Positions 21,136 through 29,781 of a stretch of 64,000 bases of DNA are shown piece by piece (the first letter of the stretch is position 1; every line of letters starts with the position of its first letter). Origin of the DNA: Sinorhizobium sp. RAC02 (GTDB taxonomy: Bacteria > Pseudomonadota > Alphaproteobacteria > Rhizobiales > Rhizobiaceae); assembly GCF_001713395.1 (NCBI RefSeq), contig NZ_CP016452.1, positions 558,001 through 622,000 on the forward strand, given 5' to 3'. The position numbers and the translations under genes were made by a program. The notes beneath the pieces were generated by a model that was given only the letters and a program-made list of their open reading frames with translations, ran no database searches and was not told the origin of the DNA.

Positions 21136-21507
21136 ATGAGAACGATGTTGATTGCGATCGGCCTGGTGTCTGCTCTGTGCGGGTCGGCGTTCGCAGCCGA
21201 GCCTGCCAAGATGGTCGACACCAAGATGGGCAAGGCTTTGGCCGACGAGAAGGGGATGATCCTCTACACTTTCGACAAGGATGCCAAAGACAAGTCAAAC
21301 TGCGATGCGGACTGCCTGAAGAAATGGCCGGCATTCCACGCCGCCGCGAGCGCCAAGGCTGAAGGAGAATGGTCTTTGGTCAAGGCGGCGGACGGCATGG
21401 AGATGTGGGCCTATGAAGGCAAGCCGCTCTACACCTATGTCGAGGACAAGAAGGCCGGTGAAACCAACGGCGACGGCGTCGGGGGCGTTTGGCATCTGGC
21501 CAAGTAA
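21136..21507 (+). CDS. Small secreted protein with Yx(F/W)xxD repeats (COG4315-like)
   Basis: A 123-residue protein from ATG 21136 with GGAGA 5 bases upstream. Residues 1-20 are a Sec signal peptide ending GSAFAA. The mature part has two copies of a motif: LYTFDKD with NCDADCLKKWPAF, and LYTYVEDK with GETNGDGVGGVWH, the hallmark of the 'secreted repeat' family (PF03640). The two cysteines in NCDADC probably pair. There is no lipobox, so it should be a soluble periplasmic protein. Function of the family is poorly known. Confidence 0.88.
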   Translation: MRTMLIAIGLVSALCGSAFAAEPAKMVDTKMGKALADEKGMILYTFDKDAKDKSNCDADCLKKWPAFHAAASAKAEGEWSLVKAADGMEMWAYEGKPLYTYVEDKKAGETNGDGVGGVWHLAK

Positions 21508-21527
21508 CCAATCCGCAATCCCTTGAA

Positions 21528-21549
21528 CGGGCGATCTTCGGATCGCCCG
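21528..21549. terminator. Strong hairpin between convergent genes
   Basis: A perfect nine-pair stem CGGGCGATC/GATCGCCCG closed by a TTCG tetraloop, located between the stop of the secreted repeat protein and the stop of the oppositely oriented response regulator. It lacks a T run, so it may act as a transcript end or stability element rather than a classic terminator. Confidence 0.6.
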
Positions 21550-21642
21550 CTGTCCAGCGAAAGAATGACGGAGCCGGCAAATTTCTCAGTCGAGGGTGCC
21601 GGCTTTGCTGTGCGGACATGCCTCCGGCACGCGCGGGGACCC

Positions 21643-22014
21643 CTATGGGCTCAACAGCATACGGGCCATCGCGTCTGCGATCGCATGATCTTCATAGGGT
21701 TTCGCGAAGAACCGGCTCCCCGTCGGCAGGTTGCTCTCTTCGATGATTGCATTGCCGGACGCGACGATCAATTTCACCGGCGGCCATCGATCACGGATGT
21801 AGTGGGCCAGTTTGATGCCGTCCATCGTTCCCGGCATCTGTACATCCGTGAACACCAGGTCGATGTCCGCTCTCGCTTCCAGGATGCGAATGGCCTCGTC
21901 GGCGTCGCTCGCCTCAAGGGCCTCGTAACCCGCAGATCGCACCAGATCGATGGCGCTCATCCGAATGAGAGCACTGTCTTCGACCACGAGGATGACCGCC
22001 TTGCCGTTGAACAT
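21643..22014 (-). CDS. Single-domain response regulator
   Basis: A 123-residue receiver domain with no output domain. Acidic pocket residues in VVEDSALIR, phospho-acceptor Asp in VFTDVQMPGTMDG (about residue 55), switch Ser in VASGNA and conserved Lys in FFAKPYE are all present, so it should accept phosphate. It lies 177 bases downstream of the frameshifted HWE kinase on the same strand, its likely partner. Stand-alone receivers of this type act as phosphate shuttles or sinks in alphaproteobacteria. Confidence 0.92.
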   Translation of the reverse strand: MFNGKAVILVVEDSALIRMSAIDLVRSAGYEALEASDADEAIRILEARADIDLVFTDVQMPGTMDGIKLAHYIRDRWPPVKLIVASGNAIIEESNLPTGSRFFAKPYEDHAIADAMARMLLSP

Positions 22015-22191
22015 CTGACCCTCATCAGGGCATCGTTTGAAGCGGACCCTGTCCGCTCCCTGATAGAGCGTTCCAGCGGGGGATAAGTTCCTGGATCGTT
22101 TCCGCTTTTCTTCGAATCGCGAAAACGCTCCCTCTCTTTGTTTTTTGCAATTCCGGGCGCGAAACCGCTGCGCACTTTTGCTGGAATAGCT

Positions 22192-23242
22192 CTAGGCGGC
22201 GGCCGGAAGTCTGGTTTGGCGATCGGCGTCTCCCCGATGCCTGATGGTTATGGCGGTCCCGGGGTTCGCATCGCTCACCTGGATTTCGCCGTTTAGGTTC
22301 CTGGCAAGCGCTTCGACGATGCCGGTCCCAAGGCCGGACTTGGGGGCAACGCTACCGGTCGGCATGCCGATGCCGTCGTCAGTGACAGAAAGCGTCCAGT
22401 CGCCGCCCGTTGAGCAATAGTCGACAAGGATCGTGCCGGTTTGCTGCCCCGGGAAGGCGTGCTTGAGCGCGTTGATCACCAATTCGGTCACGATCAGCCC
22501 AAGGCTGATGGAAATGTCGGCTTCCACCGCGCTGTCATCCACTGTCACCGATATCGAAAGCCGGTCGTCGTCGGCGATCATCGACGCGCCAAGGCTTTCG
22601 CAAAGCTGCGTGAAGTAGGTGCGAAGCTCGACGCTGCCGCCGCTGGACGTAGAAAGCTGCCGTTGCACGGCCGCGATCGACATGACCCGGTGATGGGCGT
22701 TGTGCAGATGGCCGCGCGCTTCCTCGGACTGAACCCGGCGTGCGCTCTGCATGAACGCTGGCGATGATCTGAAGGCTGTTGGCGACGCGGTGCTGGACCT
22801 CCTGCATCAGGATGGCCTTCTCCCGGATAAGATCGTCTTTCAGTTTCGCTTCGGCGCGCGCGTCCGTGACGTCGGTGATGGCCAGCAGGAGCCGGATATG
22901 CGCCGTGTCGCCATCGTCGAGGATCTGCGCATTGACGATCAACTGTCGCGTCCTGCGGTTTGGCCGCTGGAGATCGATTTCGTAGGCCTCGATCCGCGCG
23001 CTTCCGGAAGCGGTCGCCTGCAGGAGCGAGGCGAGGTTGGGCATTGCCCATTCGCCGTTTCCAAGCGAACCGAGCGGTCTGCCGGGAATAGTCGCGGGAT
23101 CGATTTCGAACGTCCGGCAGAACGATGTGCTCGCTGCAATGACCCTCTGGTCTTTGGAGAGGAAAAGCAGCGGCTCGTTCGATGAAACCACCACGGCAAG
23201 CGTACTCGCCGCTTCGAAATAAACTATCGGTGCGTTCGACAT
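22192..23242 (-). pseudogene. PAS-HWE/HisKA_2 histidine kinase, interrupted by a frameshift
   Basis: From ATG 23242 (MSNAPIVYFEAAST) the gene encodes a PAS-like sensor (about residues 15-125), then the phospho-acceptor box EVQHRVANSLQIIAS. At about 22752-22757 the frame breaks: the continuation MQSARRVQSEEARGHLHNAHHRV with the ATPase N-box ELVINALKHAF and G-box DDGIGMPTG is in the next frame and runs to the stop at 22192. Relatives read 'QIIASVLMQxARR' without a break, so loss of two bases (or gain of one) after the GTT codon explains it. Domains are otherwise intact. It may be a true mutation, a programmed shift or an assembly error. Confidence 0.8.
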
Positions 23243-23263
23243 GGAAATGGCCCTCAACTGCTT

Positions 23264-23554
23264 TTACAGCCTTTTCGGCCATTTCTGCGAGGCGTGCATC
23301 ACCGTAATGATATCGATGTCCTGGCGAACCCGATAAGGGATGATGTAGGGAATGTCGGACAATACAACTTCGCGCGTGCCGGTGAGGCGACCGATGCGAC
23401 CAACGGTCGGCTGCTCTTCCAACATGTCGACAGACGCTACTAGTCGGGCAACCACGCGTGCAGCGGCATCCGGGTCGTCTTTTTCAATGTACGCACCAAT
23501 TTCATCAAGCCGGCGCAACGCTCGCACGGTCCAGCGGATGCGCCTCTGCGTCAT
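23264..23554 (-). CDS. parE: ParE/RelE-family toxin
   Basis: A 96-residue protein with the RelE/ParE fold pattern: RWTVRALRRLDEIGAYIEKDDPDAA at the start, GRIGRLTGTREVVLSDIPYIIPYRV in the middle and DIDIITVMHASQKWP at the end, matching the ParE C-terminal 'VxHxxQxWP' strand. ParE toxins poison DNA gyrase; RelE-type relatives cut mRNA on the ribosome, and the residue pattern here fits ParE better. Its start overlaps the antitoxin stop by 4 bases (ATGA-type coupling), the usual layout. Confidence 0.9.
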   Translation of the reverse strand: MTQRRIRWTVRALRRLDEIGAYIEKDDPDAAARVVARLVASVDMLEEQPTVGRIGRLTGTREVVLSDIPYIIPYRVRQDIDIITVMHASQKWPKRL

Positions 23555-23796
23555 GACCGAGATGTCGTCTTGACATATTTACCGACCACGCGTGCCACCT
23601 CGTCGTCACTGGCGAATTCGCCGCGGTCTGCCTCGGCAATTCCGGCTTCAACTTCCGCTAGCTGCCATTCTTCGCGTGACACGAAATCTTCAATGGCTTG
23701 TGCTGCCATGTAAGAGCGGGAGCGGTCGAGCTTTTGAGCAATCTGGTTCAGCCGGTCGGCCACTTCGTCCGGGACGCGGATGGTGAATGCGGTCAT
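23551..23796 (-). CDS. Ribbon-helix-helix antitoxin
   Basis: An 81-residue protein starting MTAFTIRVPDEVADRLNQIAQKLDRSRSYM, a classic CopG/ParD-type ribbon-helix-helix DNA-binding domain (residues 1-45), followed by an acidic tail that should wrap the ParE partner. It neutralises the toxin and represses its own promoter as a dimer; matching inverted repeats lie just upstream at 23830-23858. Confidence 0.9.
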   Translation of the reverse strand: MTAFTIRVPDEVADRLNQIAQKLDRSRSYMAAQAIEDFVSREEWQLAEVEAGIAEADRGEFASDDEVARVVGKYVKTTSRS

Positions 23797-23829
23797 GAAA
23801 ACCTCGCCTCTTGTTCACCTTGACTATCT

Positions 23830-23858
23830 TTGAACCATGTTGGTTCGTCAAGGTTCAA
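23830..23858. promoter_or_regulatory. Probable operator of the toxin-antitoxin pair
   Basis: GAACCA-TGT-TGGTTC (23832-23846) is a perfect inverted repeat, and TTGAACC at 23830 is mirrored again by GGTTCAA at 23852. The sites lie about 35-60 bases before the antitoxin start, where RHH antitoxins usually bind to autoregulate. Confidence 0.6.
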
Positions 23859-24243
23859 TTGACGTCTGCCGCCGTTTGCTTAGTAGCGAAACTGCCGGGT
23901 TGTTGGTTCCAATCCCATCAAGAGCTTAGTCCTGTCCCTTACCTTAGGGGGGCAACCTGCAGTCTGCCAAACTGCCCTCGCGAAACATGAAGCATGATTG
24001 ATTAGAAAATCTAACAAGTTTGTTCGACTTTCTAAATTGAGCTAAGCGCTCAACGGGCATACCTTCCTCTCCAAGCTGCTCGGGAGGCGGCTGGGAGTGG
24101 CGGCGGGTTCGCCTTCCCCGGAGGAGACAAGGCTCATTCGAACGACTGCGGAAGGCAGGCGCATGGCGCCGCCGCGTGCTCGTCGATGCGTCCAACTCAG
24201 CGGGGTACTCCTCACAATCATCCCCTAGCTGAGGACCCTGTCG
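23859..24243. other. Divergent intergenic region
   Basis: About 385 bases between the toxin-antitoxin promoter and the catabolic operon. The operon promoter should be here, but I see no operator-like palindrome that I would defend and no gene. Confidence 0.35.
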
Positions 24244-25602
24244 ATGAACCTTTATTCCCTTCTTTCCCTGCGTGCGGCCAACGGCCGTCCCGTTCGTGTC
24301 GCGCTGATCGGCGCCGGCAAGTTCGGTTCGATGGTCCTGGCGCAGGCCCAGCGCATTGATGGCTTGCATATGGTGGCCGTCGCCGATCTTGACGTCGCCA
24401 AGGCAAGCGAATCCATGGAGCGTGTCGGCTGGGCCAAGGAGCGCTACCAGGCACAGAGCTGCGGCGACGCGCTGAAGACCGGCCAGACCTTCGTGACCGA
24501 CGACGTCAACGCGATTTTCGGCTGCGACGAGATCGAATGCGTCATCGAGGCGACCGGCCATCCCATCGCCGGGACGCGCCACGCGCTCGGCGCCATCGAA
24601 AGCCGCAAGCATGTCGTGATGGTCAATGTCGAGGCCGACGTGATGGTCGGCCCGATCCTGGCGGAAAAGGCCCGCGCTGCCGGCGTGATCTATTCCATGG
24701 CCTATGGCGATCAGCCGGCCCTGATCTGCGAGCTGGTAGACTGGGCGCGCGCCACCGGCTTCGAGGTCACCTCCGCCGGCAAAGGCATGAATTTCGAGCC
24801 GCGTTACCGCTATTCGACGCCGGATACAGTGTGGGGATTGTTTGGCTGGACCGAAGAACAGGTCGCCGCAGACAACCTCAACCCGAAGCTCTACAACTCC
24901 TTCACTGACGGCACCAAGGCCGCGATCGAGATGGCGGCGGTCGCCAACGGCACGGGCCTCGATTGCCCGGATGACGGCCTCGCCTTCCCGCCGGCCGGTC
25001 TTCATGACCTCGCCCGCGTCTTCCGCCCGGCAAGCGACGGCGGCCGCATGGCCCGGTCAGGCCTGGTCGACATCGCGGCCAGTCAGGAACCGGATGGCCG
25101 CGAGGTCTTCAACAACATCCGCTACGGCGTCTTCGTCACCTTCAAGGCGCACAACGAATATGCCCGCGCCTGCTTCAAGCAATATGGCCTGCTGACCGAT
25201 CCATCGGGCTGGTATGCCTCCATGTGGCGCCCGTTCCACATCATCGGCCTTGAGACCTCGATCAGCGTCCTCTCCACCGTGCTGCGCAACGAGCCGACCG
25301 GCTGCTCCAGGGAATTCCGCGGCGATGCGGTGGCAACCGCCAAGAAGGACATGCAACCCGGCGAGATGCTCGACGGCGAGGGCGGTTACGCCGTCTGGGC
25401 GAACGCCATCCCGGCCACGCGTAGCCTTGACCTGAAGGCCCTGCCGATCGGCCTTGCCCACGACGTCAAGCTCAAGCGGCCGATCAGGAAGGACCAGATC
25501 GTCAGCTTCGACGATGTCGAGATCGTCAATGACCTCGATGTCGTGACCCTGCGCCAGGAGATGGAAGCCCGCTTTCGCCCCAGCCAAGAGGCGGCGGCCT
25601 GA
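24244..25602 (+). CDS. NAD(P)-dependent oxidoreductase with C-terminal SAF domain
   Basis: A 452-residue protein. The Rossmann fold starts at residue 17 (RVALIGAGKFGSMV) and the middle part resembles homoserine-dehydrogenase-like enzymes (CVIEATGHPIAGTRHA). The last about 100 residues (EGGYAVWANAIPATRSLDLKA onward) form a SAF domain as in FlgA and sialic acid synthase antifreeze-like modules. Relatives are commonly found in sugar-acid or tetronate catabolic clusters; the reaction is probably oxidation or reduction of a branched or C4-C6 sugar acid, but I cannot name it. It heads an operon of six further genes, the next starting in a 4-base overlap or 24 bases on. Confidence 0.82.
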   Translation: MNLYSLLSLRAANGRPVRVALIGAGKFGSMVLAQAQRIDGLHMVAVADLDVAKASESMERVGWAKERYQAQSCGDALKTGQTFVTDDVNAIFGCDEIECVIEATGHPIAGTRHALGAIESRKHVVMVNVEADVMVGPILAEKARAAGVIYSMAYGDQPALICELVDWARATGFEVTSAGKGMNFEPRYRYSTPDTVWGLFGWTEEQVAADNLNPKLYNSFTDGTKAAIEMAAVANGTGLDCPDDGLAFPPAGLHDLARVFRPASDGGRMARSGLVDIAASQEPDGREVFNNIRYGVFVTFKAHNEYARACFKQYGLLTDPSGWYASMWRPFHIIGLETSISVLSTVLRNEPTGCSREFRGDAVATAKKDMQPGEMLDGEGGYAVWANAIPATRSLDLKALPIGLAHDVKLKRPIRKDQIVSFDDVEIVNDLDVVTLRQEMEARFRPSQEAAA

Positions 25603-25625
25603 TGGCGCGGGCAGGGGACGGGACG

Positions 25626-25925
25626 ATGGCAGCCTTCGTCGTCATCGCCGAGTTTCGCGTCCGGCCGGAGCAGCTGGCGGCGTTTCTGGAAGCGGCGCGC
25701 GACGATGCGGCGCATTCGGTGGCGGATGAACCGGGCTGCCGGCAGTTCGATGTCGTCCAGCCCGAAGGAGAAGACAGCACCGTCGTCTTCTACGAGATCT
25801 ATGACAGCCGTGCGGCTTTCGATGCCCATATGCAAACGCCGCATCTCAGGCGTTTCCAGGCGGCACTCCCATCCCTTATCCTGGAGGAGCTGCCTGTCCG
25901 CTTCCTTCAGCGCCACTATCCGTGA
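25626..25925 (+). CDS. ABM-domain (antibiotic biosynthesis monooxygenase-like) protein
   Basis: A 99-residue dimeric alpha/beta-barrel protein with the family pattern FVVIAEFRVRPEQLAAFLEAARDDAAHSVADEPGCRQFDV and HMQTPHLRRFQ. ATG 25626 is preferred because AGGGG lies 8 bases upstream; an upstream ATG at 25602 overlapping the previous stop would add eight residues. Members include quinol monooxygenases and small isomerase-like helpers (LsrG-type) in sugar metabolism. In a sugar-acid operon an LsrG-like or mutarotase-like role is as likely as oxygenation. Ends overlapping the next gene's upstream region. Confidence 0.8.
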   Translation: MAAFVVIAEFRVRPEQLAAFLEAARDDAAHSVADEPGCRQFDVVQPEGEDSTVVFYEIYDSRAAFDAHMQTPHLRRFQAALPSLILEELPVRFLQRHYP

Positions 25926-25939
25926 AGGGAGCATGCGCG

Positions 25940-26845
25940 ATGGCCGAAACTCTGAAGCGGATCGCCGTCATTGGAACGGGCATCATGGGCGGCCACATGG
26001 CGAGCCGGCTGGCTGATGCGGGTTTTCAGGTGGTCGCCTGGAACCGCACGAGGGACAAGGCGGCTGAACTGTCGTCCCGTGCCGTCGGGATCGCGGGTTC
26101 GGCGGCGGAAGCCGCCGCCGGGGCCGACGTGGTGATCTGCATGCTCAACTCCGGCCCGGTTTGCGAGGATCTGCTTCTTGGAAGCGGCGGCGTGGTGGCC
26201 GCGATGACACCCGCAGCCGCGCTCGTCGTCATGAGTTCCATTCCGGTGGAAACGGCGGTGCTCATCGGCGAGCGGGCCGTCGAACGGGGCCTGGCCTATA
26301 GCGACGCCCCGGTTTCCGGCGGCGAGAAGGGGGCGCGGGAAGGCACGCTTGCCATCATGGCGGGCGGCGTCGAGGCGGATGTAACCGCGCTTTCCGCCAT
26401 CTTCGCCTGTCTTGGCCGGGTGACGCATGTCGGTCCTGCCGGCAGCGGCGCACTGACGAAGCTCGCCAACCAGCTCATCGTTGCCTCGACGATCTGCGCG
26501 GTTGCCGAGGCTCTGACGCTTGCCGAACGGGGCGGCGCGAACCCGGCCCGCGTCCGTGAGGCACTGCTTGGCGGCTTTGCCGACTCCACCATTTTCCGCC
26601 AGCACGGCCTTAGGATGGTAACGGGCGATTTCCGGCCCGGCGGGCCTGCGAAATACCAGGTGAAGGACACATCCACGGCTTTGGCATTCGCCCATAGCCG
26701 TGGATTGCGACTACCGGTCGGCGAGGAGGTCGACCGGCTCTACCAGGCCATGGTCGACAACGGCGGTGGTGATCTGGATCATAGCGGAATCATACTTGAA
26801 CTTCGGCGCATGAACGAGACCGCGCAACCGACGGCTTGTGCCTGA
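25940..26845 (+). CDS. 3-hydroxyisobutyrate dehydrogenase-family oxidoreductase
   Basis: A 301-residue beta-hydroxyacid dehydrogenase from ATG 25940 (AAGGGAG 8 bases upstream). N-terminal Rossmann motif VIGTGIMGGHMASRL, substrate-binding DAPVSGGEKGAREGTLAIM, and catalytic Lys in GSGALTKLANQ (about residue 173) are all present. The family oxidises 3-hydroxyacids (3-hydroxyisobutyrate, tartronate semialdehyde, L-threonate, 2-hydroxymethylglutarate) with NAD(P). The TRAP transporter and kinase downstream suggest a sugar acid such as a tetronate or hexonate; which one is inference. Confidence 0.87.
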   Translation: MAETLKRIAVIGTGIMGGHMASRLADAGFQVVAWNRTRDKAAELSSRAVGIAGSAAEAAAGADVVICMLNSGPVCEDLLLGSGGVVAAMTPAAALVVMSSIPVETAVLIGERAVERGLAYSDAPVSGGEKGAREGTLAIMAGGVEADVTALSAIFACLGRVTHVGPAGSGALTKLANQLIVASTICAVAEALTLAERGGANPARVREALLGGFADSTIFRQHGLRMVTGDFRPGGPAKYQVKDTSTALAFAHSRGLRLPVGEEVDRLYQAMVDNGGGDLDHSGIILELRRMNETAQPTACA

Positions 26846-26870
26846 CATCAACTTTTTGGGAGGATTTGAC

Positions 26871-27866
26871 ATGAAACGCACTATCGTTCGCGGCCTCGTC
26901 GCAGCGGCAACCCTGTTCTCGGCCTCGCTTGCCATGGCTGAAACCCTGACGCTTTCGACGCCGGATGCCGACACCTCGGAAATCACCCTTGCCGCCAACA
27001 AGTTCGCCGAACTGGTGTCAGCCAAGACGAACGGCGAACTGACGATCAAGGTGTTTGCCAACGGCACGCTCTATGGCGGTGATCCGTCGGCCGGCGTCAA
27101 GCAGCTAGCAGGCGGCTCGCTGGATATGCTGCTGAACTCGACTTCGCTTTATGCAACCTTCAATCCGAAGTTCACGGCGATCGCCATTCCCTACCAGTTC
27201 CGTGACATCGAACAGTTGCGCGCCTATCTCGACAGCGACATCGGCAAGGAATTGCAGGGCGATCTGAGCAATATCGGCATTCTGGGCCTTGATCTCTGGT
27301 CCCGTCCGCTGCGCCAGATCACCAATTCCAAATTGCCGATCACCGCACCGGCCGATCTCAAGGGCATGAAGCTGCGCGTGCCGAACAACCCGCTCTGGGT
27401 GGAATTCTTCGGTGCGATGGGGGCGGCGCCCACGCCGATGGCCTTTGCTGAAGTCTACAACGCCTTGCAGCTGAAGGTCGTCGATGGACAGGAAAACCCG
27501 CTCAATGTTCCGGTTAGCGCCCGCCTGTTCGAAGTGCAGAAATATGCAACGATCAGCAACCACATCGCTGACGCCTGGGTGCTCGGCATGAACCCGGCGC
27601 GCTACCAGGGCCTCAGCGACGCCTTCAAGGCCGCCTTGCAGGACGCCGCCAAAGAAGCCGAGGCCTGGAAGGCCGAGAACGACGCCGCGGATATCGCTAA
27701 GTCGCTCGAGACCCTCAAGGCGAACGGCATGGAGGTCAACGAACTGACCGAGGAACAGCGCCAGGCCTTCGTCGCGGTCGCCGCCGGACTGTCGGAGAAA
27801 TTCGCCGCTCTGGTAAAGGACCAGTCCTTCTTCGATCGCACCCAGTCCTTCGCCAAGACGAACTGA
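26871..27866 (+). CDS. dctP: TRAP transporter solute-binding protein (DctP family)
   Basis: A 331-residue periplasmic protein from ATG 26871, with GGGAGG 7 bases upstream. Signal peptide residues 1-23 (ends SLAMA). The DctP pattern continues with FAELVSAKTNGELTIKVFANGTL, and the substrate-carboxylate-anchoring Arg is in LKGMKLRVPNNPLW (about residue 170), followed by PMAFAEVYNALQLKVVDGQENP. It captures an organic acid and delivers it to the DctQM channel encoded next, driven by the sodium or proton gradient. Confidence 0.93.
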   Translation: MKRTIVRGLVAAATLFSASLAMAETLTLSTPDADTSEITLAANKFAELVSAKTNGELTIKVFANGTLYGGDPSAGVKQLAGGSLDMLLNSTSLYATFNPKFTAIAIPYQFRDIEQLRAYLDSDIGKELQGDLSNIGILGLDLWSRPLRQITNSKLPITAPADLKGMKLRVPNNPLWVEFFGAMGAAPTPMAFAEVYNALQLKVVDGQENPLNVPVSARLFEVQKYATISNHIADAWVLGMNPARYQGLSDAFKAALQDAAKEAEAWKAENDAADIAKSLETLKANGMEVNELTEEQRQAFVAVAAGLSEKFAALVKDQSFFDRTQSFAKTN

Positions 27867-27875
27867 TGTCCCGAC

Positions 27876-27903
27876 CGGCACCTTGCTTTCGGGGAGGGTG
27901 CCG
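27876..27903 (+). other. Intercistronic hairpin between dctP and dctQ
   Basis: CGGCACC and GGTGCCG form a seven-pair stem with a 14-base loop just after the binding-protein stop. Such hairpins often protect the more abundant binding-protein mRNA from decay and limit read-through into the membrane genes. Confidence 0.5.
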
Positions 27904-27943
27904 TGTGACCCGGTTTGGTCCCATTGCTGCGGAAAGGCATTCC

Positions 27944-28495
27944 ATGCGTGCTCCCCTGCGTTCCCCGCTCGGTACTTTCGTGAAGATCATCGCCGATGTC
28001 GCGGCCGGCGCCGCCTGTTTCGGCATCCTGATCGTCGTGCTGATCCAGGTCGTCGGTCGCCTTGCCGGGCATCCGTTTCCCTGGACGGAGGAAGCGACTC
28101 GCTTCCTCTTCATCTGGATGGTGTTCCTTGGCCTTGCCGCCGGGTTCAGGACCGTCGAAAGCGCTCGCGTCGTCGTCTTTCTCGTCATGGCGCGCGGGCT
28201 CTTCCAACATCTCGCCGTGCCGATCTATGTCATATCCTCGGTCTTCTTCTTCGCGATGATGGGATGGACCGGGCTGACGCTGGTACGCCAGCAGATCATG
28301 ATGAGCGAGACCGCGGCGACGCTGCCCATTCCCATGTGGGTCGTCGGCATGGTGATGCCGGTTTCCGCGGTGATCGCGATCCTGGCGATCCTCGATTCGC
28401 TGCGCCGCCGCCGCGACCTGATCGCGCTTCCTGAACTCGGCCTGCCGGCGGGCGAAAGCGCTCATGCCGACATCTCCATCTCATCGGGGCATTGA
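27944..28495 (+). CDS. dctQ: TRAP transporter small permease (DctQ)
   Basis: A 183-residue inner-membrane protein with four hydrophobic segments and the family's typical length. ATG 27944 (MRAPLRSPLG) is preferred with GGAAAGG upstream; an earlier ATG at 27866 overlapping the dctP stop would add 26 residues that look unlike the family. The motif FPWTEEATRFLFIWMVFLG is the conserved DctQ second segment. Partner of DctM, whose gene starts 3 bases after this stop. Confidence 0.9.
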   Translation: MRAPLRSPLGTFVKIIADVAAGAACFGILIVVLIQVVGRLAGHPFPWTEEATRFLFIWMVFLGLAAGFRTVESARVVVFLVMARGLFQHLAVPIYVISSVFFFAMMGWTGLTLVRQQIMMSETAATLPIPMWVVGMVMPVSAVIAILAILDSLRRRRDLIALPELGLPAGESAHADISISSGH

Positions 28496-28498
28496 TCC

Positions 28499-29779
28499 AT
28501 GTCGCTCTTTCTCCTCCTTTCCTTCTTCGGGCTGAGCATGCTCGGCATACCGCTTGCCGTCGCGCTGGCGCTCGCCGGTGTCGCGACGCTCTGGCTCTAC
28601 ACCTCCATGCCGATGGACCTGCTCTCGCAGACGATGTTCTCCTCGATGAACTCGTTCCTTTTGGTCGCGGTGCCGCTTTTCATTCTTGTCGGCACGGTGA
28701 TGGAGCGCGGCCGGGTCGCCGAACGCATCTTCGACTTCGCAGAGGCGATCGTCGGCTGGCTTCCGGGTGGTCTCGGCCATGTCAACGTGATCTCGTCGGT
28801 GATTTTTTCCGGCGTCTCCGGTTCCTCGGTCGCCGACATCGCCTCGGTCGGCGCCATCGAGATCAAGGCGATGGAACGGCACGGCTTTCCGAAGGGCTAT
28901 GCCGTCGGCATGACGCTCTGCACGGCGACGCTGTCTTCGATCATCCCGCCGTCTATCCTCGTCGTCATCGCAGGCTCCATCGCCAATGTCTCCATCGGCA
29001 CGCTGCTGGTCGCCGGCCTGGTGCCGGGCCTGTTCATCGCCTTCGCCTTCCTGGTCTTCAACCACTTCTATTCGGTTTACTACGGCTACAATCCGCCGAC
29101 GCCGTTCAACCTCCGCCTCGTCGTGGTCACCGGCCTGCGCGCCATCCTGCCCATGCTCACCCCGCTGATCCTCATCATCGGCATCGCCAGCGGCCTGTTC
29201 ACGCCCACTGAGGCGGCGGCAATCGCCGTGGTCTATGTCGCGGTGCTCGGGCTTCTCGTATACCGGACCCTTCCTATCCGCGAGATCCCGGAAATCCTCA
29301 TCTCGACGGCGCGCATCTCCGGTACGATCCTCTTCATCGCCGCGACCTCGCAGCTCGCCGCGTGGATCTTCACCTATGACGGCCTTCCGGAAAAGGTGGC
29401 CCAACTTATGAAGGTCATGAGCCTCGGGCCGGTGACCGGCATGCTGGTGATCTTCGTCTTCCTCCTGATTATCGGCATCTTCATGGAAGCGATCCCGGCC
29501 ATGTTCATCCTCATCCCCGTGCTGATGCCGCCGGTGCAGGCGCTGGGCATCGACCCGATCCATTTCCTGATCGTGACGGTCATGACGCTGACGCTCGGCC
29601 TGGTGACCCCGCCCGTCGGCGTCTGCCTCTTCGCGGCGGCGCAGGTGGCGAACATGAGGGTGGAGGACGTTATCCGCGGTTCGCTGGCGCCGATGGCGGT
29701 GCTCACGCTCGCCATCTTCGCCCTCGTCCTGTTCCCGATCCTCACGCTCGGGCCGATCCGCCTGCTCGGGATGTATTGA
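28499..29779 (+). CDS. dctM: TRAP transporter large permease (DctM)
   Basis: A 426-residue polytopic protein with about twelve hydrophobic segments. The family motifs GVSGSSVADIASVG (about 100), SIIPPSILVVIAGS (about 155) and ATPPVG-like VTPPVGVCLFAAA (about 370) are present. It forms the elevator channel of the TRAP importer with DctQ. Translationally linked to its neighbours: 3 bases after dctQ and 2 bases before the kinase start. Confidence 0.95.
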   Translation: MSLFLLLSFFGLSMLGIPLAVALALAGVATLWLYTSMPMDLLSQTMFSSMNSFLLVAVPLFILVGTVMERGRVAERIFDFAEAIVGWLPGGLGHVNVISSVIFSGVSGSSVADIASVGAIEIKAMERHGFPKGYAVGMTLCTATLSSIIPPSILVVIAGSIANVSIGTLLVAGLVPGLFIAFAFLVFNHFYSVYYGYNPPTPFNLRLVVVTGLRAILPMLTPLILIIGIASGLFTPTEAAAIAVVYVAVLGLLVYRTLPIREIPEILISTARISGTILFIAATSQLAAWIFTYDGLPEKVAQLMKVMSLGPVTGMLVIFVFLLIIGIFMEAIPAMFILIPVLMPPVQALGIDPIHFLIVTVMTLTLGLVTPPVGVCLFAAAQVANMRVEDVIRGSLAPMAVLTLAIFALVLFPILTLGPIRLLGMY

Positions 29780-29781
29780 CG

